NCBI GenBank assembly: GCA_031963405.1
Contig: JASSUJ010000001.1
Location: 1,364,001-1,428,000, forward strand
DNA length: 64,000 nucleotides
Direction: 5' to 3'
Source: JASSUD01 sp031963405
Lineage (GTDB): Bacteria; Pseudomonadota; Gammaproteobacteria; Burkholderiales; Burkholderiaceae
Made by a program: the position numbers and the translations under genes. Position 1 is the first letter of the stretch. Each line of letters starts with the position of its first letter. This document shows, piece by piece, positions 44,896 through 54,244 of this stretch. The notes beneath the pieces were generated by a model that made no database searches, was not told the DNA's origin, and worked only from the letters and a program-made list of their open reading frames with translations.

Positions 44896-46209
44896 CTAAT
44901 GGTTAGTCGAGCCTGGCCACTTAAAAAGTCTTGGCAACAGCTGAGCCAGGTGGGCCCGCTCATTGGCATCCGCCTGGCTTAAAGCATGCAACGGACCGTG
45001 AATAAATTTATTAGTCAGCGCCTGAGATAAGCTTTCAAGCACCAACTCGGGCGTCTCGCCTCGTGCTAAGCGCTTTTGTGCACGGCTAAGTTCATTAGCA
45101 CGCAGCTCATCTGCCTGACTGTATAAATCCCGAATCACTGGCACCACACTGCGCGCTTCTACCCATTGCATAAAATGCTGCACCCGCGTTTCGATAATCG
45201 CTTCAGCCTGCGTCACCGCAGCTTGACGCAACGCACCACCCTCTTGCACCAGTGCCCCAAGATCATCCACGGTGTACAAAAAAACATCGGACAATTGTTT
45301 AACTTCTGGTTCCACATCGCGTGGCACAGCCAAGTCCAGTATAAACATAGGCCGGCGCCGCCGCGCACGAATGGCGCTTTCGACTGCACCCAAGCCAATA
45401 AGAGGCAGCATGCTCGCCGTACACGACACGACAATATCGAATTCATGCAGCCGTGTGGGCAATTCGGATAGGAGTATCGCTTGGCCGTTTAAGCGTTTCG
45501 CTAGCTGCTGCCCACGCTCTACCGTGCGGTTCGCCACCACCAAGGCATGCGGCTGATGCGCGGCAAAGTGCGTCGCGCACAATTCAATCATTTTGCCAGC
45601 GCCAATAAAAAGCACGCGCTGACTCGAAATATCTTCAAAAATACGTTGCGCAAGCCGTACCGCCACCGCTGCCATCGACACCGAGTGCGCCCCTACTTCA
45701 GTTTGGCCGCGCACTTCTTTAGCCACCGCGAATGAACGCTGAAACAGTTGATGCAAATACGTGCCCAATGCCCCTGCCTCAGCCGCAGTGCGTACCGCAT
45801 CTTTAAGCTGCCCGGCAATTTGCGTCTCACCCAACACCATCGAATCAAGCCCCGAGGCCACCCGAAACGCATGCCGCACCGTTTCAGCTGAGGCCAAGGT
45901 ATAAAGATGCGGCGCTAAGTCAGCTAGTGAGACGCGGTGATACTGAGCAAGCCAGTGCATTGCCTGCTCAGGCGGCATCGGTTTTGGCGCTACGCAATAA
46001 AGTTCAGTGCGGTTGCAGGTGGAGAGAATCGCCGCTTCGGAAGCCGCAGCCTTTTCCTGCACACCCTTAGCCACCGCCGTATCACACCCATGCCAAACGG
46101 CCTTCAGCTCATGCAAAGCAGGCTTAATCTGCTCAAACGAAAACGCCACACGCTCCCGTAACGCAACGGGCGCAGTGCGGTGATTAATTCCCAGGGCGAA
46201 TAGCTGCAT
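44896..46209 (-). CDS. hemA: glutamyl-tRNA reductase
   Basis: First committed step of heme synthesis by the C5 pathway. 437 residues. LGINHRTAPVALRERVAF at the start, the nucleophilic cysteine in ILSTCNRTELYCV, the NADPH-binding VLFIGAGKMIELCATHFAAH and the C-terminal dimerisation helix are present. HemA activity is usually heme-regulated at protein level. prfA follows after about 143 bases. Confidence 0.97.
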   Translation of the reverse strand: MQLFALGINHRTAPVALRERVAFSFEQIKPALHELKAVWHGCDTAVAKGVQEKAAASEAAILSTCNRTELYCVAPKPMPPEQAMHWLAQYHRVSLADLAPHLYTLASAETVRHAFRVASGLDSMVLGETQIAGQLKDAVRTAAEAGALGTYLHQLFQRSFAVAKEVRGQTEVGAHSVSMAAVAVRLAQRIFEDISSQRVLFIGAGKMIELCATHFAAHQPHALVVANRTVERGQQLAKRLNGQAILLSELPTRLHEFDIVVSCTASMLPLIGLGAVESAIRARRRRPMFILDLAVPRDVEPEVKQLSDVFLYTVDDLGALVQEGGALRQAAVTQAEAIIETRVQHFMQWVEARSVVPVIRDLYSQADELRANELSRAQKRLARGETPELVLESLSQALTNKFIHGPLHALSQADANERAHLAQLLPRLFKWPGSTNH

Positions 46210-46250
46210 GATAGATGGCCAGATAACGATGCATTATCAATGGCAAATTT

Positions 46251-47918
46251 TTAGCGTGTAATCGGTTTATAACGTAAGCGTTTTGGCTGTGCGCCTTCTT
46301 CACCCAAACGTAGTTTTTTATCAGCTTCGTATTCTTGATAGTTGCCGTTAAAAAAGACCACTTGCGAATCACCTTCGAAAGACAGAATATGCGTAGCGAT
46401 ACGGTCAAGGAACCAGCGATCATGCGAAATAACGAGTACACAGCCGGCAAACTCAAGCAATGCATCTTCAAGCGCTCGTAGGGTTTCCACATCTAGATCG
46501 TTGGAAGGTTCATCAAGTAGCAGTACGTTGCCACCCGAAATTAGCGTTTTAGCTAAATGCAAACGGCCGCGTTCACCGCCGGATAAATCGCCGACGCGCT
46601 TTTGCTGATCTGAGCCTTTGAAATTGAAGCGTCCAATATAGGCACGTGAAGGCGTTTCATATTTACCCACAGTAAGTATGTCTGCACCATCAGAAATCTC
46701 TTCAAAAACGGTTTTATCACCATTGAGCGCTTCGCGGCTTTGGTCAACATAGGCAAGTTTGACGGTTGAGCCGATTTTGACTGCACCATTATCTGGCTGC
46801 TCTTGGCCGGTAATCATCCGAAATAGCGTCGATTTACCTGCACCATTCGGGCCGATAATGCCAACGATGGCGCCTGGCGGAATGGCAAAATTTAAATTAT
46901 CAACTAGCAGGCGGTCGTCATAGCTTTTGCTGACATTCGTAAATTCGATAACTTCATTACCCAAGCGCTCGCCCACAGGAATAAAAATATCCTTGGTTTC
47001 ATTGCGCTTTTGGTAATCGTAGCTATTGAGTTCCTCGAAGCGAGCCAAACGCGCTTTTGACTTGGCTTGGCGCCCTTTGGGATTTTTACGCACCCATTCC
47101 AGCTCTTGGCTAATTGCGCGTTGACGAGCAGATTCAGTGGACTCTTCCTGTTTCAGGCGAGCCTCTTTCTGATCCAACCAAGTGCTGTAATTACCTTTCC
47201 AAGGAATGCCACGGCCGCGATCAAGCTCAAGAATCCATTCGGCTGCGTTGTCTAAGAAATACCGATCATGCGTTACTGCTACCACGGTACCGGCGAAGCG
47301 CGTGAGAAATTGCTCAAGCCAATCCACTGATTCTGCATCGAGATGGTTAGTGGGCTCATCGAGTAACAGCATGTCCGGCTTTGACAATAGGAGTTGGCAC
47401 AAAGCCACGCGCCGCTTTTCACCGCCTGATAAATTACCGATCACCGCATCCCATGGTGGCAAGCGCAAAGCATCCGCAGCAATTTCGAGTTGTTGCTCAG
47501 CTGTAGCACCATCGCTCGCAGCAATAATGGCTTCATATTTCGCTTGGTCAGCGGCAAGCTGATCAAAATCAGCATCAGGCTCGGCGTACGCGGCGTAAAT
47601 TTCCTCAAGCTTTTGGCGCGCTTCGAACACGTCACCCAGCCCTGACTCAACGGCTTGCCGCACGGTCTGCTGGGCATTCAGCAGCGGCTCTTGCGGCAAA
47701 TAGCCAATCTGCAAATTCGCCATCGCTCGCGCTTCGCCTTCAATTTCTTGATCCAGCCCAGCCATAATTTTTAAGATCGTCGACTTGCCCGAGCCATTTA
47801 AACCAAGCACACCAATTTTTGCACCTGGAAAAAATGACAAAGAAATATCTTTCAAAATCGTGCGCTTGGGCGGCACAATTTTGCTCACCCGATTCATTGT
47901 AAAAACGTACTGTGCCAT
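46251..47918 (-). CDS. ettA: energy-dependent translational throttle protein EttA
   Basis: ABC-F ATPase that binds the ribosomal E site and gates elongation according to ATP level. 555 residues with two ABC cassettes: first Walker A GLNGSGKSTILKIM and signature NLSGGEKRRVALCQLLL, then Walker A GPNGAGKSTLFRMIT and signature DLSGGERGRLHLAKTL. The arm domain within the first cassette and the linker with KGRQAKSKARLARFEELN are typical of EttA. No membrane segments, as expected. Confidence 0.96.
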   Translation of the reverse strand: MAQYVFTMNRVSKIVPPKRTILKDISLSFFPGAKIGVLGLNGSGKSTILKIMAGLDQEIEGEARAMANLQIGYLPQEPLLNAQQTVRQAVESGLGDVFEARQKLEEIYAAYAEPDADFDQLAADQAKYEAIIAASDGATAEQQLEIAADALRLPPWDAVIGNLSGGEKRRVALCQLLLSKPDMLLLDEPTNHLDAESVDWLEQFLTRFAGTVVAVTHDRYFLDNAAEWILELDRGRGIPWKGNYSTWLDQKEARLKQEESTESARQRAISQELEWVRKNPKGRQAKSKARLARFEELNSYDYQKRNETKDIFIPVGERLGNEVIEFTNVSKSYDDRLLVDNLNFAIPPGAIVGIIGPNGAGKSTLFRMITGQEQPDNGAVKIGSTVKLAYVDQSREALNGDKTVFEEISDGADILTVGKYETPSRAYIGRFNFKGSDQQKRVGDLSGGERGRLHLAKTLISGGNVLLLDEPSNDLDVETLRALEDALLEFAGCVLVISHDRWFLDRIATHILSFEGDSQVVFFNGNYQEYEADKKLRLGEEGAQPKRLRYKPITR

Positions 47919-48035
47919 GTATTTATATTCTTAAAAGGAAGAAGGAATTGGCAAACAATAGCCAAAAAACTGTTTAAAAATTTGCCCTAAGTTATGTCTA
48001 ATAGGTAAATCTAAACCCCAAGTGAGAGGCGCCCT

Positions 48036-48341
48036 CTAAATTTCCTGCGGCTGATGATACTTTAGCCAATCGCGCAGCGCTCGCTCCATACGGGTTTGCC
48101 AACCTCGGCCCGTATCGCGAAAAGGATCCACGACATCAGGCGAAAAACGAATAGTAATATGCTTTTTGGTCACACTGGCTTTGGGACGCCCACGCTGCAC
48201 TAACTTTTGACCTTCATATAGATCAGCATTTGCGAACCATTCATCTGTTAACGCGGGGTTTTCAGCGTAGTCACTCTGACTCAAATGATGAGCATCAACC
48301 TTCTTCAAGTCGCTGCCTAAATTTTGCTTTTTCTCTTTCAT
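48036..48341 (-). CDS. brnA: BrnA-family antitoxin
   Basis: 101 residues. The C-terminal KKHITIRFSPDVVDPFRDTG with GWQTRMERALRDWLKYH forms a ribbon-helix-helix DNA-binding fold as in BrnA. The N-terminal part (NPALTDEWFANADLYE) is the toxin-binding region. Its start lies inside the end of brnT (47-base overlap), the usual toxin-first order of this system, and BrnA represses the operon. Confidence 0.9.
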   Translation of the reverse strand: MKEKKQNLGSDLKKVDAHHLSQSDYAENPALTDEWFANADLYEGQKLVQRGRPKASVTKKHITIRFSPDVVDPFRDTGRGWQTRMERALRDWLKYHQPQEI

Positions 48342-48573
48342 TTGCCTTTCTCAACGAAATAATGTGCCGACTTTTGCCTCTGTGAGTCCAAATCATCACC
48401 ACCATACGGCCACATAGATAGCCAACTGTCGTGATGCGCGGCTCGCCATATTCAAAACGCTCATCCAAAAATTCAAGCGTGATACCCGCGAACACCTCGA
48501 CAGCATCTGCAAAATCAAGCCCTCGCTCATCCAATGTCTTAGATCGCTTGCTTACATCGAAGGTAATTTCCAT
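48295..48573 (-). CDS. brnT: BrnT-family toxin
   Basis: 92 residues, RelE-like ribonuclease toxin that blocks translation. FDVSKRSKTLDERGLDFADA followed by LDERFEYGEPRITTVGYL and SRHIISLRKANEREKAKF match BrnT, which has conserved Arg, Glu and His residues in this layout. Forms a type II toxin-antitoxin pair with brnA downstream. An inverted repeat lies directly upstream. Confidence 0.9.
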   Translation of the reverse strand: MEITFDVSKRSKTLDERGLDFADAVEVFAGITLEFLDERFEYGEPRITTVGYLCGRMVVMIWTHRGKSRHIISLRKANEREKAKFRQRLEEG

Positions 48574-48580
48574 CTATTAT

Positions 48581-48623
48581 TGTATGCACGTTAATAAAGC
48601 TCGTCAAAATAATTGTGCATACA
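48581..48623. promoter_or_regulatory. candidate operator of brnT-brnA
   Basis: TGTATGCAC (48581-48589) and GTGCATACA (48615-48623) are a perfect 9-base inverted pair 25 bases apart, starting 8 bases upstream of the brnT ATG. Spacing would place two half-sites for the BrnA ribbon-helix-helix repressor over the promoter. Confidence 0.55.
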
Positions 48624-48897
48624 TTTACATTTTTCCGACTAACTCGCATCTAGCTAAAAAGCTAACGTACAAATCGAAACTTGCCTAACGCTCCCTTGCT
48701 CGCTATATAAAGGACATTGATAATATTTGCCCCAAGGAGACGCTGACGCAGGCAGCACGTTGCACAAGAAAGAGACATAATGCGGTCGGCCTAACGCTGC
48801 TCTCGCTTATACAGCATTTTCCTAAGTTGAAAAGAAATGCTAACCCCACTTACACGACTCCATAACGGAGTTAATAAATTAAGTTAATTAAACGCTT

Positions 48898-49482
48898 ATG
48901 TTGATAATGATCGACAACTATGACTCGTTCACCTACAACCTGGTGCAGTACTTTGGTGAATTGGGAGAAGAGGTGCTTACTTTTCGTAATGATGAAATCA
49001 CAGTGGCTGAAATTGCAGCCCTGAAGCCGACTCGCTTATGCCTGTCGCCTGGGCCAAGCAGCCCGCAAAATGCGGGAATTACGCTGCAGGTATTAGATGA
49101 ATTCGCCGGCAAATTACCTATTTTAGGAGTTTGCCTTGGGCATCAAGCGATTGGCGAAGCGTTTGGCGGTCGCGTCGTACGAGCCAAGCAAATTATGCAT
49201 GGCAAACTCAGCGAAATTGAAACCGATGGCAAGGGGGTTTTTACTAACCTACCCAAGCGCTTTACGGTAACCCGCTACCACTCGCTCGCGATTGAATCCG
49301 CCACTCTGCCCGACTGCCTCGAAGTTAGTGCGTGGACAGACGATGGCGAAATTATGGGGGTGCGGCATAAAACTTATCCGATTGAGGGCGTGCAGTTCCA
49401 TCCAGAATCGATCCTGTCGGAACATGGGCACGCTTTGCTGAAGAATTTTTTAGAGGTTTGCGCAATATCCAGCATACCGTGA
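48898..49482 (+). CDS. trpG: glutamine amidotransferase, anthranilate/aminodeoxychorismate synthase component II
   Basis: Supplies ammonia from glutamine to TrpE or PabB. 194 residues. MIDNYDSFTYNLVQYFGELG at the start, the nucleophile in GVCLGHQAIGEAFGG, HSLAIESATLPD and the final VQFHPESILSEHG with catalytic His and Glu are complete. trpE, which usually lies upstream, is absent from the 320 bases before it and from the window. trpD follows after about 770 bases. It could therefore serve folate synthesis, tryptophan synthesis or both. Confidence 0.95.
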   Translation: MLIMIDNYDSFTYNLVQYFGELGEEVLTFRNDEITVAEIAALKPTRLCLSPGPSSPQNAGITLQVLDEFAGKLPILGVCLGHQAIGEAFGGRVVRAKQIMHGKLSEIETDGKGVFTNLPKRFTVTRYHSLAIESATLPDCLEVSAWTDDGEIMGVRHKTYPIEGVQFHPESILSEHGHALLKNFLEVCAISSIP

Positions 49483-49511
49483 TGGTAGGTACCCTAGCTC
49501 ATCTCATAACA

Positions 49512-49970
49512 TTAATCCTCTACAGCAGGTGGCCTCACCAGTGGGGTTAATTCTTCTATTTTGTGATGCAGCTTTTCCTTTTTGCGATCTAGCTGTTCCT
49601 TTTTTTCTTGAGACTTGTTTATCTCTTGCTCATAGTGCTTGGCCAATCCGACTCTTCTAGTGATATAGCCGCTATTCGGTGAGCTTTCATTAACCAGGGC
49701 TCTGCTCCAATTATTGTATAAATGTTCTTTTTTAGCAGCTAAATTAGCTTCTTGCTTATTTAAAGAATTCATTTTGATATGGAGACGGTTAATTTGGCTT
49801 TGCGTATCCTGAGGTGGACTAATTTTATCTTTTAATACTCTAAGAAATACTGGAATATTAAATCTGGATTTTCCATCTGAGCCAACTGAACTAGATTTTG
49901 ACAATCCAGTCTCTCCATTAATAGCTTGCATCTCAATATTATTGGACTCATTTACACGAGGCACACCCAT
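49512..49970 (-). CDS. orphan coiled-coil protein inside the trp cluster, candidate effector
   Basis: 152 residues on the strand opposite to trpG and trpD, with a perfect ribosome site (AAGGAGG) 5 bases before the ATG. The N-terminal 40 residues are polar (NGETGLSKSSSVGSDGKS). The rest is mainly helical with two coiled-coil stretches (TQSQINRLHIKMNSLNKQEA and KEQLDRKKEKLHHKIEEL) and ends RPPAVED. More AT-rich than the trp genes. No family recognised. It interrupts a gene pair that is normally contiguous, so it is an acquisition. Confidence 0.72.
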   Translation of the reverse strand: MGVPRVNESNNIEMQAINGETGLSKSSSVGSDGKSRFNIPVFLRVLKDKISPPQDTQSQINRLHIKMNSLNKQEANLAAKKEHLYNNWSRALVNESSPNSGYITRRVGLAKHYEQEINKSQEKKEQLDRKKEKLHHKIEELTPLVRPPAVED

Positions 49971-50253
49971 ACCAACCTCCTTTCCAAATAATCAAAATAT
50001 CATTTTGAATTTGAGAAACCTTCATTACTCATCCTAGTAACCTCATACAAATCTCAGTATTTGATTAAGAAAAGAAGGCTCGTTTTCCGAAAAAATTGAT
50101 GATTGTTAAAGCACCTTTATTAGACAAAGCGAAGAGGCCAAAGGCATAAGGGCTAGAATTGCATTTAGGGTATAGTGAGGCTGCCTGCTCTTTTCCATCC
50201 CTAAAACAGTAGTTGCTACGCTACTTTCTCTGCTTCATCCAACACGTACTATC

Positions 50254-51285
50254 ATGCCCATTACCCCACAAGAAGCCCTACAACGCACAATTGAACATCG
50301 TGAAATTTTCCATGATGAGATGCTGCATTTAATGCGCTTGATTATGCGTGGCGAAATGTCGCCAGTGCTGGCAGCAGCTTTTTTGGTGGGGCTTCGTACG
50401 AAGAAAGAGACGGTGGGCGAAATTACCGCCGCGGCGCTCGTAATGCGTGAATTTGCGACTCACGTTAACGTCGCTGAGTCAGCGCATTTTGTCGATATTG
50501 TGGGCACCGGAGGCGATGGTGCGCATACGTTTAATATTTCTACTGCCACGATGTTTGTCTGCGCCGCGGCAGGCGCATGCGTTGCCAAGCATGGTAATCG
50601 TAGTATTTCCAGTAAATCTGGCAGCGCGGATGTGCTAGAAGCACTAGGGGTTAATTTAATGCTTACGCCTACTCAAATCGCTGATTGCATAGCCGCAACG
50701 GGGATCGGGTTTATGTTTGCGCCTAACCATCATCCGGCGATGCGAAATGTAGCGGCATTGCGCCGAGAAATGGGCGTACGCACGATTTTTAATATTCTTG
50801 GCCCGCTCACCAACCCAGCCGGCGCACCCAACCAATTAATGGGGGTGTTTCATGAAGATTTAGTGGGCATTCAAGTGCGTGTGATGCAGCGCTTAGGCGC
50901 TTCTCATGTGCTGGTAGTGTATGGCTTGGATGGCCTAGATGAAGTATCACTTGGCGCGGCAACCCGCGTAGGTGAGTTGCGTGATGGTGAAATCAACGAA
51001 TATACAATTCAGCCAGAAGATTTTGGTCTGCAACGAGCATCAACCCATGTTTTACAAGTCGCTAACGCTCAAGAATCAAAAGCGATGTTATTTAACGCAC
51101 TAAATGATCAGCCAGGGGCAGCACGCGATATTGTTATTTTTAACGCAGGCGTTGCGCTCTATACCGCGAATGTTACATCTACGATTGAAGATGGCTTAGC
51201 GCGTGCTCGCGCAGCTATTGCCAGTGGCGCAGCGCGCACTAAATTGGATGAGTTCGTTCAATTTACCCAACAATATAAAAGTTAG
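50254..51285 (+). CDS. trpD: anthranilate phosphoribosyltransferase
   Basis: Second step of tryptophan synthesis, joining anthranilate to PRPP. 343 residues. VDIVGTGGDGAHTFNISTAT binds PRPP, KHGNRSISSKSGSADVLEAL, and FAPNHHPAMRNVAALRREMG and NILGPLTNPAGAPNQLMGV are further signatures. No strong ribosome site is seen before the ATG. trpC follows. Confidence 0.97.
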   Translation: MPITPQEALQRTIEHREIFHDEMLHLMRLIMRGEMSPVLAAAFLVGLRTKKETVGEITAAALVMREFATHVNVAESAHFVDIVGTGGDGAHTFNISTATMFVCAAAGACVAKHGNRSISSKSGSADVLEALGVNLMLTPTQIADCIAATGIGFMFAPNHHPAMRNVAALRREMGVRTIFNILGPLTNPAGAPNQLMGVFHEDLVGIQVRVMQRLGASHVLVVYGLDGLDEVSLGAATRVGELRDGEINEYTIQPEDFGLQRASTHVLQVANAQESKAMLFNALNDQPGAARDIVIFNAGVALYTANVTSTIEDGLARARAAIASGAARTKLDEFVQFTQQYKS

Positions 51286-51391
51286 GGCAAGCCATGCCTT
51301 TGCTACCGCCAGTACAATTGGCACGGCCGCAAGGCGTGACGCCAGCAGCCGGCTTAGCTTAGCCAGACCTTCTTTCAGTACAGGCAATAAG

Positions 51392-52195
51392 ATGAACGAT
51401 ATTTTGCAACAAATTATTGCGGTTAAACACGCAGAAGTTGCGCATGCACAGCGCAGTGTCCCAGTTGAAAAATTGCATACGCTAGTAAGCGCCCAAGGTG
51501 CCACCCGTGACTTTATCGGGGCATTACGCGCCCAACACGCTGCAGGCAGGCCGGCTGTGATTGCCGAAATTAAGCAAGCCAGCCCATCGCGAGGCTTGTT
51601 ACGCACACCTTTTACACCAGCTGAAATTGCATGCAGTTACGCCCAATATGGGGCTGCTTGCTTATCGGTGTTAACTGATAAGCAGTTTTTTCAAGGCAGC
51701 GCAACGCATTTACAAGAAGCACGTGCTGCCTGCACGCTGCCGGTACTGCGTAAAGATTTCATCATTGATACATACCAAATTCTTGAAGCCCGTGCGATGG
51801 GAGCAGATTGCATTTTGCTGATTGCCGCAGCACTTGAACAACCTAAGCTGCAGCAACTTGAAACTTATGCTCATGCGCTGGGGTTAGCGGTACTGGTCGA
51901 AGTCCATAATAAAGAGGAACTCGAGGCTGCATTAACGCTGGCAACACCGTTAATTGGGATTAATAACCGCAACCTGCGTACCTTTGAGGTAACGCTTGAG
52001 ACTACGCTTAGCTTGCTCGATGCTATTCCGGCTGAACGAATCGTAGTGACAGAATCTGGCATTGTTTCATCTGCTGACGTAACGCGCATGCGTGCTGCTC
52101 AAGTACATAGCTTTTTAGTCGGCGAAGCATTCATGCGCGCATCCAACCCTGGCCTTGCGCTGCAACAAATGTTTTTTAATTCGCTCACTGACTGA
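51392..52195 (+). CDS. trpC: indole-3-glycerol phosphate synthase
   Basis: Fourth step of tryptophan synthesis. 267 residues from ATG 51392 (MNDILQQIIAVKHAEV); the longer frame starting inside trpD is rejected because the added residues do not fit the family. VIAEIKQASPSRGLL, VLRKDFIIDTYQILEARAMG, LIGINNRNLRTFEV and TESGIVSSADV carry the catalytic residues of the TIM barrel. Monofunctional, without a fused TrpF. Confidence 0.96.
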   Translation: MNDILQQIIAVKHAEVAHAQRSVPVEKLHTLVSAQGATRDFIGALRAQHAAGRPAVIAEIKQASPSRGLLRTPFTPAEIACSYAQYGAACLSVLTDKQFFQGSATHLQEARAACTLPVLRKDFIIDTYQILEARAMGADCILLIAAALEQPKLQQLETYAHALGLAVLVEVHNKEELEAALTLATPLIGINNRNLRTFEVTLETTLSLLDAIPAERIVVTESGIVSSADVTRMRAAQVHSFLVGEAFMRASNPGLALQQMFFNSLTD

Positions 52196-52200
52196 CGCAG

Positions 52201-52944
52201 ATGACTAAAGAACAACCCTTTACCCCTCCGCTTGCGGCCCAATTTGCAGCACTACCGGCTGACTGGCGGGATTTACTCATGCCTTTCATCAATGGCGCTC
52301 ACTACGAGCCGCTGTGTCGCTTTGTCGATAATGAGTATGCCAATGGCAAAACCATTTATCCGCGTGAGGTATTTCACGCCTTGACCTTAACTTCGCCAGC
52401 CGAGGTAAAGGTTGTAATTCTGGGCCAAGACCCTTATCACGGTGTCGAGCATGGCATTCCCCAAGCGCATGGACTGGCCTTTTCGGTATTACCAGGGGTA
52501 CGCCCTCCTCCTTCTTTGCGGAATATTTTTAAGGAAATTCACAGTGAATTCGGCTACCCCATACCCAGTCACGGTTGCCTTGACGCTTGGGCTAAACAAG
52601 GCGTGCTACTTTTAAATACCGTTCTGACTGTGGCGCGCAGCCAAGCAGGCAGCCATGCCAAACACGGCTGGGAACAATGTACAGATACATTAATCGAACA
52701 ATTAGCGCGGCAGCATGATGGTTTAGTCTTTCTGTTATGGGGCGCGCACGCGCAAGCCAAAAGCGCATTGCTTCACGGCAGCAGCCATACGGTGCTAACC
52801 GCACCGCATCCGTCCCCTCTATCAGCACATCGCGGCTTTTTAGGCTGCCAACACTTTGCGCTTGCTAACCAAACCCTTTCACAACAGCAGCGCGCTCCTA
52901 TCGATTGGCGTTTGCCTGATATCACAAAGCCCACCCTTCTTTGA
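52201..52944 (+). CDS. ung: uracil-DNA glycosylase, family 1
   Basis: Removes uracil from DNA. 247 residues. VVILGQDPYHGVEHGIPQAH contains the water-activating Asp, and HTVLTAPHPSPLSAHRGFLG the intercalation loop and catalytic His. It starts 5 bases after the trpC stop, so it is probably transcribed with the trp genes. Confidence 0.96.
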   Translation: MTKEQPFTPPLAAQFAALPADWRDLLMPFINGAHYEPLCRFVDNEYANGKTIYPREVFHALTLTSPAEVKVVILGQDPYHGVEHGIPQAHGLAFSVLPGVRPPPSLRNIFKEIHSEFGYPIPSHGCLDAWAKQGVLLLNTVLTVARSQAGSHAKHGWEQCTDTLIEQLARQHDGLVFLLWGAHAQAKSALLHGSSHTVLTAPHPSPLSAHRGFLGCQHFALANQTLSQQQRAPIDWRLPDITKPTLL

Positions 52945-53023
52945 CTCCATAACACCAACAGCAGCCTGCTTGATGCAATGCTTTTTCAAATAAAACTAGA
53001 AAATTTCGCAGGCATAGCTACAG

Positions 53024-53833
53024 CTACGCAAAAACCTTTACGTTTTTTATAAATTCATTTATATCAAATGCACTTTTAACTTCTTTAATATTAGATATAA
53101 AATCATCAAAGACATCCTCTGTAAAAAAATTTGGATCAGTCAATGATATTTTTATATTTTCACCTTCCAACGACATAGCATTCAGTTTATCTTTAGCCTC
53201 TTGCCTTAATTCATTTAACTTAGAAACCACCCATTTATTTACTTCTTTCATTTCCTCAATCTTATTGATTGCATTTTTATCAGTTAGAATATTTTTATTG
53301 TTCTTAAAGATATCCCTGATTTCATTAGCATAAGATTTTGAAGCCTTTTTTATCATGTGATTGATAATTAAATTTAACAAGCTATAGCTATCTCTTACAT
53401 GGCAGTTTAATAGAATTAACTCGCTATAAATCTTATAAAATTTAGCATCTTTGTTATGCACTCTACTACTTTGCTTAAAGCCATATTTTGCAAGCAAATA
53501 ATCTACCTGCATTATATATTCAATATAATCCCCAGTATTTTTACTCTTAGATAAAGCATCATAAGATGATAAAACTTTTGCAAAATACTGCAATTTATCA
53601 ATGCAGCTTTTATGAAAAGATGCTTTTAGAGACATCGACAAAATATTGTTATTGATGCAAAAAGCCTTACTCTTATCTTCACTTATAAAAATCAATCTAG
53701 AAAAATTACATTGAAGCTCCTGTAATATATCTGTTGACTTCTGCGACTCTACTTTTAAAACTTCAATTTCGCTTTTTAAAAGAGTAGTTAATCTAGATGG
53801 AGAATTTGCTGAACTACTAGCTGCAACAGGCAT
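53024..53833 (-). CDS. AT-rich orphan protein, candidate effector
   Basis: 269 residues from ATG 53833 (MPVAASSSANSPSRLT), with GGAAA 5 bases upstream; a start at 53845 adds four residues. The first 20 residues are Ser/Ala-rich, and the remainder is Lys/Asn/Ile-rich and mostly helical (LTTLLKSEIEVLKVESQKS, NKWVVSKLNELRQEAKDKL). No membrane segment stands out and no family is recognised. Very AT-rich codon use compared with ung and dsbC on either side, so probably acquired. Confidence 0.68.
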   Translation of the reverse strand: MPVAASSSANSPSRLTTLLKSEIEVLKVESQKSTDILQELQCNFSRLIFISEDKSKAFCINNNILSMSLKASFHKSCIDKLQYFAKVLSSYDALSKSKNTGDYIEYIMQVDYLLAKYGFKQSSRVHNKDAKFYKIYSELILLNCHVRDSYSLLNLIINHMIKKASKSYANEIRDIFKNNKNILTDKNAINKIEEMKEVNKWVVSKLNELRQEAKDKLNAMSLEGENIKISLTDPNFFTEDVFDDFISNIKEVKSAFDINEFIKNVKVFA

Positions 53834-54044
53834 ATATTTCCACAAGATAAAAATGGGTTGATTTATACGTAAATATAAACAAAACCCTATACTTTATCTT
53901 TGAAAATAAATGTCGTTTTATAAGATGATATTTCTGATTTTATAATGCAAAATAATCTTAAATTTTTTAAATGCAAAGTAAATATAGTAGAGTCTCGACC
54001 ATTTAAAACATGGCCGTCTAGTGAGCAAAACGATGAAGGGGGAG

Positions 54045-54155
54045 AATGTAAGGGGAACGCTGAATCAGGCAGGGGCGTCGTCAGGTGGTCCGCATTTGTC
54101 TACTTATTGTTAGCGTACGGGCATGCTTGCGGCTTATTGAGCACTTACGAGGTGG
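54045..54155. repeat. diverged type B palindromic repeat
   Basis: GGGGAACGCTGAATCAGGCA near 54050 and CGGCTTATTGAGCACTTACG near 54131 resemble left and right arms of the type B family. The stretch from 54156 to 54240 holds nothing recognised. Confidence 0.45.
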
Positions 54156-54244
54156 GGATACAAAGCTGGGGGCCGCGTAGGTTGAGGTTCCTTCATCATC
54201 CCAAACTACGCGTTGGCCCATGTAGATAAGTTTCGGTCTACCTC

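Noticed and set aside
48574..48897. trpE remnant upstream of trpG
   Set aside because: No frame in this stretch shows anthranilate synthase motifs; only the brn operator and AT-rich spacer are present.
53945..54229. 94-codon plus-strand reading frame
   Set aside because: Spans a diverged repeat; no ribosome site and no family resemblance.
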